This document shows positions 7,723-14,583 of a stretch of DNA of 18,929 nucleotides, piece by piece. Source of the DNA: Burkholderiaceae bacterium (lineage in GTDB: Bacteria; Pseudomonadota; Gammaproteobacteria; Burkholderiales; Burkholderiaceae); NCBI GenBank assembly GCA_030151165.1, contig JASLEM010000207.1, positions 1-18,929 of the forward strand, given 5' to 3'. A program made the translations under genes and the position numbers. Position 1 is the stretch's first letter. Each line of letters opens with the position of its first letter. The notes under the pieces are model-generated. The model searched no databases and had not been told where the DNA came from. It saw only the letters and a program-made list of their open reading frames with translations.

Positions 7723-8277
7723 TCAGCGCATGCCGGCGGCGTCCAGCGCGTCGGCCACGAACTGGGCGGAGCGGCGCAAATTCTGCAGCGCCTTCTCCTG
7801 GTCGACTTCCAGCGCGCTCGAGCACAGGCAGCACAGCGTGCCGTAGACGCGGCCGCTGCGCAGCACGACCGGCGTCATCACGTGGCCGTGCAGGCCGGGC
7901 AGCAGGTTGCACGGCGCGACATCCTCGGCCAGCGCGTCGACGTCCGGGATGAACTCGGGCAGCTTGCCCTCCAGCACCAGCCGGCAATAGGTCTGCTCGA
8001 GCGGGATCACCTCGCCGATGTTCATCGGCATCGCGCCGTTCGTCTCGCCCACGCGCGTCACGCGCGCGCCGGCGATCAGCTCGGCGACGAACACGGCGTC
8101 GACCTTGAGCATGCGCCGCAGCAGCTGCAGTGCCTTGAGCACCGACTCGTCGAGCAGCGGATCTCGTCGCTTCGCCGTCGCGACCAGCAGGTCGGACGTC
8201 GAGACGGTGATCTCATCGGGGTGGAGCGGTTCGAGCAAGAGGGCCATGGTGGGTGTCCGTTTCGGCGCGGTCGTCAT
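7723..8277 (-). CDS. GAF-domain sensor-like protein
   Basis: This is a 184-aa protein made almost entirely of one GAF domain (about residues 35-180). The segments LLRRMLKVDAVFVAEL, IPLEQTYCRLVLEGKLPEFIPDV, HGHVMTPVVLRSGRVYGTLCCLC and the C-terminal helix LRRSAQFVADALD match stand-alone bacterial GAF proteins that resemble the N-terminal sensor of many GGDEF/EAL proteins. Cysteines (YCRL, APCNLL, TLCCLCS) are unusually frequent and could serve redox or metal sensing, which is inference. No output domain is present. The start at 8277 is preferred to the internal ATG at 8247 because only 8277 has a purine-rich GGTGGA upstream, though the spacing is long. It converges with the degenerate GGDEF gene across a 44-base gap. 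Confidence 0.82.
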   Translation of the reverse strand: MTTAPKRTPTMALLLEPLHPDEITVSTSDLLVATAKRRDPLLDESVLKALQLLRRMLKVDAVFVAELIAGARVTRVGETNGAMPMNIGEVIPLEQTYCRLVLEGKLPEFIPDVDALAEDVAPCNLLPGLHGHVMTPVVLRSGRVYGTLCCLCSSALEVDQEKALQNLRRSAQFVADALDAAGMR

Positions 8278-8495
8278 CGCGCGTCGAGTGACTATCCACC
8301 CTGCGAGCCGGTCGTGGCGACGGCGGCGGGCATCGAGTCGCGACGCCCGTGCCGGAGTTCGCGACGATCGTCCACCGGGTTGCCGCCGGGCCACGCGAGC
8401 GTGACAAATGCCCATTCGACACCGCCCGCCGCCCCCGACCGCGGGCCGGCGTTTGGCCTTACAGTCGCCGCTCGGCAACGAACGGGGTGCGGCAG

Positions 8496-9155
8496 ATGGA
8501 GGTGGTGATCTTCGGCGCGAGCGGCATGGTCGGGCAGGGCGTCCTGCGCGAGTGCCTGGCCGAGCCTTGCGTCACGCGCGTGCTGGCCGTCGGTCGCGCG
8601 CCGCTCGACGTGCGCGACCCGAAGCTGGACGTGCGCGTCGTGCCCGACCTGCGCGACCTCTCGGCCATTGAGCCGCAGCTGGCCGCCTGCGACGCCTGCT
8701 TCTTCCCGCTGGGCGTCTCGTCGAGCGGCCTGGACGAGGCGCGCTTCACGGCGCTGACCTTCGACCTGACGCTGTCCGTCGCCCGCACGCTGGCTCGGCT
8801 GCGGCCGGGGATGGCGTTCACGTACGTCTCGGGCGCGGGCACCGACAGCAGCGAGACGGGCCGCACGATGTGGGCGCGCGTCAAGGGCCGCACCGAGAAC
8901 GCGCTGCTCGCGCTGCCGCTGAAGGCGACGATGTTCCGGCCAGGCATCATCGTGCCGATGCACGGCGAGGTGTCGAAGACGCCCAGCTACCGGATGTTCT
9001 ATACGGTGGGCGGCGCGCTGCTGCGCCTGCTGAGACCGGTGCTGCCGGGCTCGATGGTGACGACGACGGAGCAGATGGGCCGCGCGATGATCGCCGTCGC
9101 GCGGGACGGCTCGACGAAGCGCGTGCTCGAGTCGGCCGACATCAACCGGCTCTGA
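8496..9155 (+). CDS. NAD(P)-binding epimerase-like (atypical SDR) protein
   Basis: This is a 219-aa protein with an N-terminal Rossmann motif, VVIFGASGMVGQG (glycines 7, 10 and 13), as in NmrA/atypical short-chain dehydrogenases. Further family-like segments are FPLGVSSSGLDEARFTALTFDLT, FTYVSGAGTDSSETGRTMWARVKGRTE (with a tyrosine and a lysine that could correspond to the SDR pair, though spacing is unusual), and FRPGIIVP. It is soluble and cytoplasmic; the substrate is unknown. The start at 8496 places the first beta strand at the very N-terminus as expected. The gene is divergent from the GAF protein, and its stop is only 3 bases from the stop of the convergent ABM-fold gene. The 218-base upstream gap (8278-8495) holds no other gene; a TTACAGT near 8459 might be part of a promoter. 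Confidence 0.85.
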   Translation: MEVVIFGASGMVGQGVLRECLAEPCVTRVLAVGRAPLDVRDPKLDVRVVPDLRDLSAIEPQLAACDACFFPLGVSSSGLDEARFTALTFDLTLSVARTLARLRPGMAFTYVSGAGTDSSETGRTMWARVKGRTENALLALPLKATMFRPGIIVPMHGEVSKTPSYRMFYTVGGALLRLLRPVLPGSMVTTTEQMGRAMIAVARDGSTKRVLESADINRL

Positions 9156-9158
9156 CGT

Positions 9159-9503
9159 TCAAGCGGCGTCGAACAGCACGACGCCGTCGCGGATCCCGCC
9201 GTCGCCGTAGGTGCGCATCACCTGCGAGATGACGACGCGGTAGCCGGCGAGCCAGTTCCCGTGCGCCGCCTTGGCCTGCCGGTGCGCCGGATGATCCATC
9301 AGCGCGCGCAGCGCCGCCATCGACGACCAGTAGTACACGTTCTGCACCAGACCGGTCGCCGCGTTCTCCCACGTCTCCTCGCCGAGGTAGCCCGGCGTGG
9401 ATCTCGCCGCCTCCGCGATGATCGCGTCGAGGCGGTGGAACTCGTCGTCGTACTGCTTCTTCGCGAAGATGAAGGTCGACGAGACGACAGGGCCGCCGCT
9501 CAT
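9159..9503 (-). CDS. ABM-fold (antibiotic biosynthesis monooxygenase-like) protein
   Basis: This is a 114-aa single-domain dimeric alpha-beta barrel protein. The pattern VVSSTFIFAKKQYDDEFHRLDAIIAEAA, GYLGEETWEN, NVYYWSSMAALRALMDHPAHRQAKA and a closing YRVVISQVMRTYGDG is typical of small ABM-domain proteins (monooxygenases acting without prosthetic groups, or heme/antioxidant relatives). The WSSMAALRALMDHPAHRQAK segment is especially characteristic. The start codon at 9503 overlaps the methyltransferase stop in an ATGA, so the two are translationally coupled. It is the last gene of the three-gene minus-strand unit starting at 10647. No heme ligand can be assigned with confidence; the substrate is unknown. 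Confidence 0.85.
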   Translation of the reverse strand: MSGGPVVSSTFIFAKKQYDDEFHRLDAIIAEAARSTPGYLGEETWENAATGLVQNVYYWSSMAALRALMDHPAHRQAKAAHGNWLAGYRVVISQVMRTYGDGGIRDGVVLFDAA

Positions 9504-10273
9504 GGCGCCGGCCGGCTGACGATGCCGCGTAGCGAGCCCTCGAAGAACGGCCGCGTGCGCCACGCGCCGTGCTTGCGATCCCATTCGCCCGACGCCAGCT
9601 CCGCGCCGAGACGCTCTACGATGCGCGCCTGGACGTCCTCCGCCACGAAGCTCCACGCCGATTGCGAGCGCCGCACGGCCGGGTCGAGGAAGGCCTCGGG
9701 CCGCGCGTAGAACGCCTCCGAGAACCCGTCGACGCAGTCGATCGGGATGCGCAGCGGGTGCACCGAGCAGTCGCCGCCGAGCGCCTCGGTGATCGCGGCA
9801 ATCGGCGGGTAGCGGCGGCGTTCGACGGCCAGCATCTCGCTCGCATAGTCGGCGAGCCAGTAGCGGTCGAGCGCGTCGCCGTCGAAGGTCAGCACGATCA
9901 CCGGCCCGCGCGCGACGCGCCGCAGCTCGCGCAGGCCCTGCGCTGCGTCGGGCCACTGGTGCACGGTGACGAGCGCCATCGCCGCGTCGAACGACTGGTC
10001 GTCCACCGGCAGCTTTCCGGCGACGCCGTCGACCGCCGGCGCGAGGTGCCGCGGACGCTGCGCGCGCATCGCGGCCGACGGTTCGATGGCCAGCACGTGG
10101 CGATCCACCGGCTCGTACGACCCGGCGCCCGCGCCGACGTTGATGATCGTCCGCGCGTCGCCGAGCTGCGCGTGCACCCAGGCCTCGAGCCGCGGGTCGG
10201 TGCGGCGCTGGCGGGCGTAGCCCTGGCCGTGGGCGCCGTAGTCGACGTCGCCGGCGAGCGTGGAAGTCAGCAT
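9500..10273 (-). CDS. Class I SAM-dependent methyltransferase
   Basis: This is a 257-aa soluble enzyme. The SAM-binding motif I is INVGAGAGSYEP (44-55), followed by HVLAIEPSAAMRAQRP (acidic residue after strand 2), AVDGVAGKLPVDDQSFDAAMALVTVHQWPD (motif post-II to IV) and a GLRELRRVARGPVIVLTFD segment. This is the layout of type-11 methyltransferases. The C-terminal third (RIPIDCVDGFSEAFYARPEAFLDPAVR) resembles small-molecule methyltransferases that cap the active site with a helical insert. The start at 10273 has a GGGAGGA ribosome binding site. It overlaps the upstream gene by 7 bases and the downstream ABM gene by 4, so the three products are probably made in fixed proportion. The substrate is unknown. 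Confidence 0.9.
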   Translation of the reverse strand: MLTSTLAGDVDYGAHGQGYARQRRTDPRLEAWVHAQLGDARTIINVGAGAGSYEPVDRHVLAIEPSAAMRAQRPRHLAPAVDGVAGKLPVDDQSFDAAMALVTVHQWPDAAQGLRELRRVARGPVIVLTFDGDALDRYWLADYASEMLAVERRRYPPIAAITEALGGDCSVHPLRIPIDCVDGFSEAFYARPEAFLDPAVRRSQSAWSFVAEDVQARIVERLGAELASGEWDRKHGAWRTRPFFEGSLRGIVSRPAP

Positions 10274-10647
10274 GAGAAGTCCTCCCTGAATGGGGCGTCG
10301 GCCGCGGCGTCGATGGCGATCGCGGCGGCGGTGATCTCGAGCCGCGCGCCGTCGGCGAAGCGCAGCTCGAGCGACAGCGCGCCGGCCAGCCGCAGCGGGA
10401 TGGTGGGCGCGACGTCGAGGCCGTCGCAGCGGAGCCGGCCGACGACGAGGCGGCCGAAACCCGGCGCGAGCTCGCCCGGCCACGCCGCGCCGCGGGCCGC
10501 GATCTCGACGCTGCCGAGGTAGCCGCGCGCGCCGTCCTCGCCCCGTCGCACGTGCGCGGCCGACAGGCGCACACGCAGCGCGTCGCCGGTGGGCTCGATG
10601 GCGAGCACTTCGGAGTCGTGGAAATCGAGCGCGAACGGGGCGGTCAT
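10267..10647 (-). CDS. Conserved-looking protein of unknown function
   Basis: This is a 126-aa protein I cannot assign to a named family. It is predicted to be mostly beta strand: FALDFHDSEVLAIEPTGDALRVRLSAAHV, then YLGSVEIAARGA, FGRLVVGRLRCDGLDVAPTIPLRLAGALSLELRFADGARLEITAAAIAI, and an acidic/aromatic C-terminus ending EDFSC. There is no signal peptide or membrane helix. The start at 10647 fits the beginning of the hydrophobic pattern. It overlaps the methyltransferase start by 7 bases and is the first gene of that operon. It might be a partner or small beta-barrel binding protein for the downstream enzymes, but this is only positional. Confidence 0.75.
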   Translation of the reverse strand: MTAPFALDFHDSEVLAIEPTGDALRVRLSAAHVRRGEDGARGYLGSVEIAARGAAWPGELAPGFGRLVVGRLRCDGLDVAPTIPLRLAGALSLELRFADGARLEITAAAIAIDAAADAPFREDFSC

Positions 10648-10745
10648 CGGTCGTCGGCGGCGCAGCGGGATCGCGGAATGAAGGCCGGCGCATTCTGCAC
10701 GACGCTCGGCGGGCGAAAAGTTTTTTTGAAATCTCGCGACCGGGC

Positions 10746-10772
10746 GGGAATAAACCGGCGCGCCGCCCGATC
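10746..10772 (+). promoter_or_regulatory. ECF-like promoter for the metallophosphoesterase operon
   Basis: GGGAATAAA (10746-10754) and a CGATCT (10768-10773) separated by about 15 bases resemble an ECF-type -35/-10 pair. They lie 40-70 bases upstream of the metallophosphoesterase start, and this operon encodes its own ECF sigma factor, so autoregulation is plausible. A GAGGAG ribosome binding site precedes the ATG at 10814. Confidence 0.4.
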
Positions 10773-10813
10773 TTGCAGGGAGAGCCCCATCCATCCATTC
10801 GAGGAGACCTGCC

Positions 10814-11719
10814 ATGCCCACTGACTTCGATCGACGCGACTTCCTGCGCCTCGCCGGCCTCGGCGCGGGCGTCGTGTTCGCGTCCGGCCTCGCCGGCTGC
10901 GCCGCGCGCGCCGCCGCTTCCGCCGACGCCACGGCGTCCGACTTCCACTTCGTCCAGCTGTCCGACAGCCACTGGGGCTTCAACGGCCCGGCGGTCAACC
11001 CCGAGGCCCGCACGACGCTGCCCAAGGCCGTCGCCGCGGTCAACGCGCTCGCCATGCCGCCGGACTTCATCGTCTTCACCGGCGACCTGACGCACACGAC
11101 CGACGACCCGCAGGAACGCCGCAAGCGCATGCGCGAATTCAAGGCGATCGTCGCCGACCTCAACGTCAAGGACGTCCACTTCCTGCCCGGCGAGCACGAC
11201 GCGTCGCTCGATCGCGGCGCCGCGTTCCAGGAATTCTTCGGACCGACGCACTACACCTTCGACCACGACGGCGTGCACTTCATCGCGCTCGACAACGTCT
11301 CCGACCCCGCCGCCCGCCTCGGCGACGAGCAGCTCGCCTGGCTCGCGGCCGACCTCGCCAGGCTGGACAAGGACGCGCCGATCGTCGTGCTGACCCACCG
11401 CCCGCTGTTCGACCTCGCACCCGCCTGGGACTGGGCGACACGCGACGGCGACCAGGTCGTCGCGCAGTTGATGCCGCACACGAACGTCACGGTGTTCTAC
11501 GGCCACATCCACCAGGAGCACCACCACCAGACCGGCCACATCGCTCACCACGCCGCGACGTCGCTGATCTTCCCGCTGCCCGCGCCGGGCTCGCAGCCCA
11601 AGCGCGACCCGATCAAGTGGGACGCCGCGCAGCCGTACCGCGGCCTCGGCTGGCGCGAGATCGAGCGGCACGGCGCCGACCCGTTCGTGCTCGACCAACA
11701 CGGCGTGACGGGAGCTTGA
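10814..11719 (+). CDS. Tat-exported calcineurin-like metallophosphoesterase
   Basis: This is a 301-aa protein. The N-terminus has a twin-arginine motif (DRRDFLRLAG, R7-R8) followed by a hydrophobic stretch ending in LAGC (Cys29), which reads as a lipobox. The mature domain carries the metal-binding motifs of the family in order: DSH (51-53), GDLT (90-93), GEHD (126-129, in place of the common GNHD), TH (194-195) and GHIH (230-233), followed by a His-rich QEHHHQTGHIAHH. It is predicted to hydrolyse a phosphoester or act as a metal-dependent phosphatase in the periplasm; the substrate is unknown. It heads an operon with the cupredoxin (3-base gap), ECF sigma and anti-sigma genes. The start is supported by GAGGAG 7 bases upstream. 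Confidence 0.9.
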   Translation: MPTDFDRRDFLRLAGLGAGVVFASGLAGCAARAAASADATASDFHFVQLSDSHWGFNGPAVNPEARTTLPKAVAAVNALAMPPDFIVFTGDLTHTTDDPQERRKRMREFKAIVADLNVKDVHFLPGEHDASLDRGAAFQEFFGPTHYTFDHDGVHFIALDNVSDPAARLGDEQLAWLAADLARLDKDAPIVVLTHRPLFDLAPAWDWATRDGDQVVAQLMPHTNVTVFYGHIHQEHHHQTGHIAHHAATSLIFPLPAPGSQPKRDPIKWDAAQPYRGLGWREIERHGADPFVLDQHGVTGA

Positions 11720-11722
11720 GCG

Positions 11723-12091
11723 ATGCGACGTCGTCAACTGATCGTGGGCGGCGCGGCCGCCATCGGCTCGACCGCGCTGGTCGCGCTCGCGGCGCAGGCC
11801 GCGAGCGACGAGACGCCGCGCGTCATCAAGGTGGTCGCGCGCAAGTTCGTCTTCATCCCGAACGAGATCACGGTGCGCAAGGGCGAGTCCGTCGTGCTCG
11901 AATTCACGGCGCCGGAAGTCGCGATGGGCTTCTTCGCGCCCGACCTCGGCCTGCGTACGCTGATCGTGCCGGGCGAGCCGTCGCGCGTGAGCTGGCGGCC
12001 CGACAAGGAAGGCCGCTTCGACTTCCTGTGCGATGTATTCTGCGGCGACGGGCACGAAGGGATGAACGGTCACCTCGTCGTGCAGGCATGA
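11723..12091 (+). CDS. Exported cupredoxin with partial CuA-like site
   Basis: This is a 122-aa protein with a short signal sequence: RRRQ, then a hydrophobic core IVGGAAAIGSTALVALAAQA, with cleavage likely after residue 26 or 27. The mature part is a single cupredoxin fold resembling the copper domain of cytochrome c oxidase subunit II. It contains C103-x3-C107-x3-H111-x2-M114, the CuA signature. The remaining CuA histidine, which in subunit II sits in 'V-I-H-S-F', is replaced here by methionine (EVAMGFFAPDLG, M68). A mononuclear or altered copper site, or a copper-binding rather than electron-transfer role, is therefore likely. It lies between the metallophosphoesterase and the ECF sigma gene. 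Conserved surroundings PDLGLRTLIVPG and RFDFLCDVFCG support the fold. Confidence 0.87.
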   Translation: MRRRQLIVGGAAAIGSTALVALAAQAASDETPRVIKVVARKFVFIPNEITVRKGESVVLEFTAPEVAMGFFAPDLGLRTLIVPGEPSRVSWRPDKEGRFDFLCDVFCGDGHEGMNGHLVVQA

Positions 12092-12113
12092 AAGCGGTTC
12101 ACCCGGCCCTGCG

Positions 12114-12659
12114 ATGACGGACGAGCGACACGAACGATTCACCACCTCGGTTCTGCCCCACCTCGGCGCGGCGTACAACCTCGCGCGCTGGCTGGTGCGC
12201 GACGGCCACGACGCGCAGGACGTCGTGCAGGACGCGATGCTGCGCGCGCTCCGGCACTTCGACGGCTTCCGCGGCGGCGACCCGCGGCCCTGGCTGCTGG
12301 CCATCGTGCGCAACGCTGCGTTCGCGTGGCTCGGCGCGCGCCGACCTTCGGAGGTGGCGATCGACGACGTCGACGAGATCGACGCCGCGTTCGCGGCCTT
12401 CGGCGGCGACGCGCCGCCGTCCAACCCCGAATCGCTCGCGATCGCGCGCGCCGAGCGGCGCGAGATCGACGCCGCGATCGCTGCGCTGCCGATCGCCTTC
12501 CGTGAAGCGATCGTCCTGCGCGAACTCGAGGAACTGCCGTACCGCGACATCGCCCGCATCACCGACGTGCCGATCGGCACGGTGATGTCCCGCCTTTCCC
12601 GCGCACGCCACCTGCTCGCCGGCGCGCTGCGACCCGAAGCCGGGAGGATCCCCGCATGA
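12114..12659 (+). CDS. ECF-type RNA polymerase sigma factor
   Basis: This is a 181-aa sigma-70 family factor. Region 2 (about 8-75) contains DAQDVVQDAMLRALRHFDGF (33-52) with the normal acidic motif, then PRPWLLAIVRNAAFAWL. A short acidic linker follows (80-110). Region 4 (about 118-172) has FREAIVLRELEELPYRDIARITDVPIGTVMSRLSRAR with a clear helix-turn-helix. Its intact acidic motif contrasts with the sigma factor at 6321-6881, implying ordinary anti-sigma control. The start at 12114 lies 22 bases after the cupredoxin stop, and the stop overlaps the anti-sigma start in an ATGA. It probably activates its own operon and possibly other envelope or redox genes. Confidence 0.93.
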   Translation: MTDERHERFTTSVLPHLGAAYNLARWLVRDGHDAQDVVQDAMLRALRHFDGFRGGDPRPWLLAIVRNAAFAWLGARRPSEVAIDDVDEIDAAFAAFGGDAPPSNPESLAIARAERREIDAAIAALPIAFREAIVLRELEELPYRDIARITDVPIGTVMSRLSRARHLLAGALRPEAGRIPA

Positions 12660-13642
12660 ATGACGACCTGTTGATCACCGCTGCCCTCGACGACGAACTC
12701 GACGCCACCGCCAGCCTCGCACTGCAACGCCGGCTGGAGACGGAGCCCGCGCTCAAGTCGAAGTGGGACGAACAGCGCGCGCTGCGGGCTGCGCTGCGCG
12801 AGAAGGCGAGCTACCACGCGGCGCCGGACGACCTGCGCCTGCGGCTCGAGGAACTGATGGGGGCGAGCCTGCGCGCCGCCGATGCCGGTACGAAGGCGCG
12901 CGCGAACGCGGATATCGACGCCGACACGCCGGGCGGCAACAAGACGGCCGCGAACGCTGCCGCCGCGGACGACCGCGCGTTCCTGGCCGAGGCCCTCGGC
13001 GACTCGCGCCGGCCGCATCCGCGTCGCCGTCCTCGCCACGAGCTCGCGATGCGCCGGCCGCCGCGGCCGTGGGGCTGGGCCGCCGGCGGCGCCGTGGCCG
13101 CGATGGCGCTCGCCTTCGCGCTGGTCGATCCCGCGGCCGTGCACCTGCGCGGCACGCACGGCGACGAGCAGCGGCTCGCGCTGGCCGACACCGACGCCGG
13201 CGAAGCCGTCAGCGCGCACACGCGGGCGTTGCTGGTCGACCATCCGATCGAGGTCGTCAGCTCCGACCAGCACACGGTGCGGCCCTGGCTGTCCGCACGG
13301 CTGAACTTCGTGCCGCCGGTCGTCGACTTCGCGCCGCAAGGCTACACGCTGCTCGGCGCGCGGCGCGACGTCATCGCGGGCGAGACCTCGGCGGCGCTGG
13401 TCTACCGGCACGGCGCGCACGTGATCTCCGTCTTCGTGCGTCCGGCCACCGGCGCGACCGCCGCCGAGCCGCCGTCCTTCATCGTGATCCGCGGCTTCAA
13501 CGTCGTGCAGCGCACGCACGGTGGCATGGCGTATTGCCTCGTCTCCGACGTGAACCCGAAGGACCTGGCGGCGCTGGCCGACCTGATGACGCGAGCCAGC
13601 GCGGGTGACGAGCCGAAGGCGGCGGCGTCGACGCCGTCCTGA
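12656..13642 (+). CDS. Membrane-anchored anti-sigma factor
   Basis: This is a 328-aa protein. Residues 1-70 form a helical cytoplasmic domain (ITAALDDELDATASLALQRRLETEPALKSKWDEQRALRAALRE) like the sigma-binding part of anti-sigma factors, but without the H-x3-C-x2-C zinc motif. A charged, low-complexity linker (75-138) leads to one membrane helix at about 140-157 (WGWAAGGAVAAMALAFALV). The 170-residue periplasmic part contains segments such as LLVDHPIEVVSSDQHTVRPWLSARLNFVPPVVDF and YTLLGARRDVIAG, resembling periplasmic sensor regions of RskA-like or FecR-adjacent regulators. The coupled ATGA start with the sigma gene makes the pairing secure. The signal it senses is unknown; the exported metal enzymes upstream suggest metal or redox stress. 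Confidence 0.88.
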   Translation: MNDDLLITAALDDELDATASLALQRRLETEPALKSKWDEQRALRAALREKASYHAAPDDLRLRLEELMGASLRAADAGTKARANADIDADTPGGNKTAANAAAADDRAFLAEALGDSRRPHPRRRPRHELAMRRPPRPWGWAAGGAVAAMALAFALVDPAAVHLRGTHGDEQRLALADTDAGEAVSAHTRALLVDHPIEVVSSDQHTVRPWLSARLNFVPPVVDFAPQGYTLLGARRDVIAGETSAALVYRHGAHVISVFVRPATGATAAEPPSFIVIRGFNVVQRTHGGMAYCLVSDVNPKDLAALADLMTRASAGDEPKAAASTPS

Positions 13643-13677
13643 TCGACGGGCGCGCACCAGACCCTGCGATCGAAGCG

Positions 13678-13730
13678 ACGAGCCCGCGCGGCGCGTCCAT
13701 CGCCGTCACGAGCGTGCGTGATGGGCTCGT
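13678..13730. terminator. Nested inverted repeat between convergent genes
   Basis: ACGAGCCC (13678-13685) is complementary to GGGCTCGT (13723-13730), and within the loop TCACG (13706-13710) pairs with CGTGA (13717-13721). This sits in the 98-base gap between the anti-sigma stop and the SIP stop, so it may end transcription from both sides. There is no T-run, hence low confidence. Confidence 0.35.
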
Positions 13731-13740
13731 TCACGGGCGT

Positions 13741-14484
13741 TCATCCTTCGAGGTTCTCGTGGTGCCCGGTCGCGCCGCGTTTCCAGTAGGCGGCGGCGCG
13801 GATCGCCTCGCGCGGGTGCCCCTTGTCCTCGACCAGCACGCGCCGCAGCGCCGCCATCGCGGCCGCCTCGCCGGCGCACCAGGCATAACCGTCGCCAGCC
13901 GGCAGCTCGAGGGCGCGGACGGCAGCGAGCAGCGCGGCGTCGCCGGCGACCCAGGTGAGCTGGACGTCGGCGGCGCTGGCCAGCGCGCGGCGGTCGGCCG
14001 AGTCGGCCACGTTCAGGATCACGATCGCGCGCGCGCCGGCCGGCAGTTGCTCGAGGCGGCGCGCGACCGCGGGCAACGCGGTCTCGTCGCCGACGAGCAG
14101 GTGCCAGTCGTAGTCGACCGGGATGATCAGCGAGCCCTTGGGGCCGGCGATCACCAGCGGTTGGCCCGGTGCGGCCTGCGCAGCCCACTCGGATGCGGCG
14201 CCCGCGCCGTGCAGCGCGAACTCGATCGTCAGTTCCCGGGCGGCGTTGTCGTAATGGCGCGGTGTGTAGTCGCGCCGGGCCGGTTCGGTGCCCGACGCGG
14301 GTTCGAAGAAGATCTTCACGTGGTCGTCGAACGAGGCGCTGACGAAGTCGGCGAGCGCCTCGCCGGCGAAGGTGACGCGGCGGAAGTGCGGGCCCAGTTC
14401 CTCGACGCGCGCGACCCGCACGTCGCGGCGCTTGATCTCGTGGCGCACGCGCTCGACGCGGCGCAGGGTGGTGGATTCGCTCAT
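13741..14484 (-). CDS. Siderophore-interacting protein (FAD-dependent ferric-siderophore reductase)
   Basis: This is a 247-aa cytoplasmic flavoprotein of the SIP family, which reduces ferric siderophores with NAD(P)H to release iron. The FAD-binding domain spans about 18-125 and contains the family motif RRDYTPRHYD (70-79). The C-terminal reductase domain has GPKGSLIIPVDYDWHLLVGDETALPAVARRLEQLP and ends with the typical GYAWCAGEAAAMAALRRVL...AAAYWKRG pattern. Length is normal for the family. The start at 14484 follows a purine-rich GAAAG about 10 bases upstream. It is divergent from a MarR regulator; a TTGACA-N17-CATGAT promoter for this gene overlaps the two operator-like repeats, so the MarR protein probably represses it. 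No Fur box was recognised. Confidence 0.93.
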   Translation of the reverse strand: MSESTTLRRVERVRHEIKRRDVRVARVEELGPHFRRVTFAGEALADFVSASFDDHVKIFFEPASGTEPARRDYTPRHYDNAARELTIEFALHGAGAASEWAAQAAPGQPLVIAGPKGSLIIPVDYDWHLLVGDETALPAVARRLEQLPAGARAIVILNVADSADRRALASAADVQLTWVAGDAALLAAVRALELPAGDGYAWCAGEAAAMAALRRVLVEDKGHPREAIRAAAYWKRGATGHHENLEG

Positions 14485-14539
14485 GGTCGTGCTTTCGAAG
14501 GGTCGGGCGCTGGTGGCGTTGTGCGGGGCGTCCGAATGG

Positions 14540-14551
14540 TTGACAATGTCA
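14540..14551. promoter_or_regulatory. Operator-like repeat 1 (TTGACAATGTCA)
   Basis: This is the first copy of TTGACAATGTCA, a TGACA-N-TGTCA palindrome. It lies near the predicted transcription start of the siderophore-interacting protein gene and 31 bases from the second identical copy, close to three helical turns. Confidence 0.6.
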
Positions 14552-14554
14552 TCA

Positions 14555-14583
14555 ATCATGCGTAAATCAGTTGACAATGTCAA
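14555..14583 (-). promoter_or_regulatory. Sigma-70 promoter of the siderophore-interacting protein gene
   Basis: On the minus strand a consensus TTGACA (14583-14578) is followed after 17 bases by CATGAT (14560-14555), placing transcription start near 14548, about 64 bases upstream of the start codon. Both operator-like repeats overlap or flank it. Confidence 0.55.

Noticed and set aside
10719..10733. A T-rich run as a rho-independent terminator
   Set aside because: No stem precedes it and it lies in a divergent promoter region; an AT-rich promoter element is more likely.
9500..13657. A 1385-codon open frame on the minus strand running across the methyltransferase, metallophosphoesterase, cupredoxin and sigma genes
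   Set aside because: Only its last 257 codons are a recognisable protein (the methyltransferase). The rest is the mirror of well-supported plus-strand genes, as expected in high-GC DNA.
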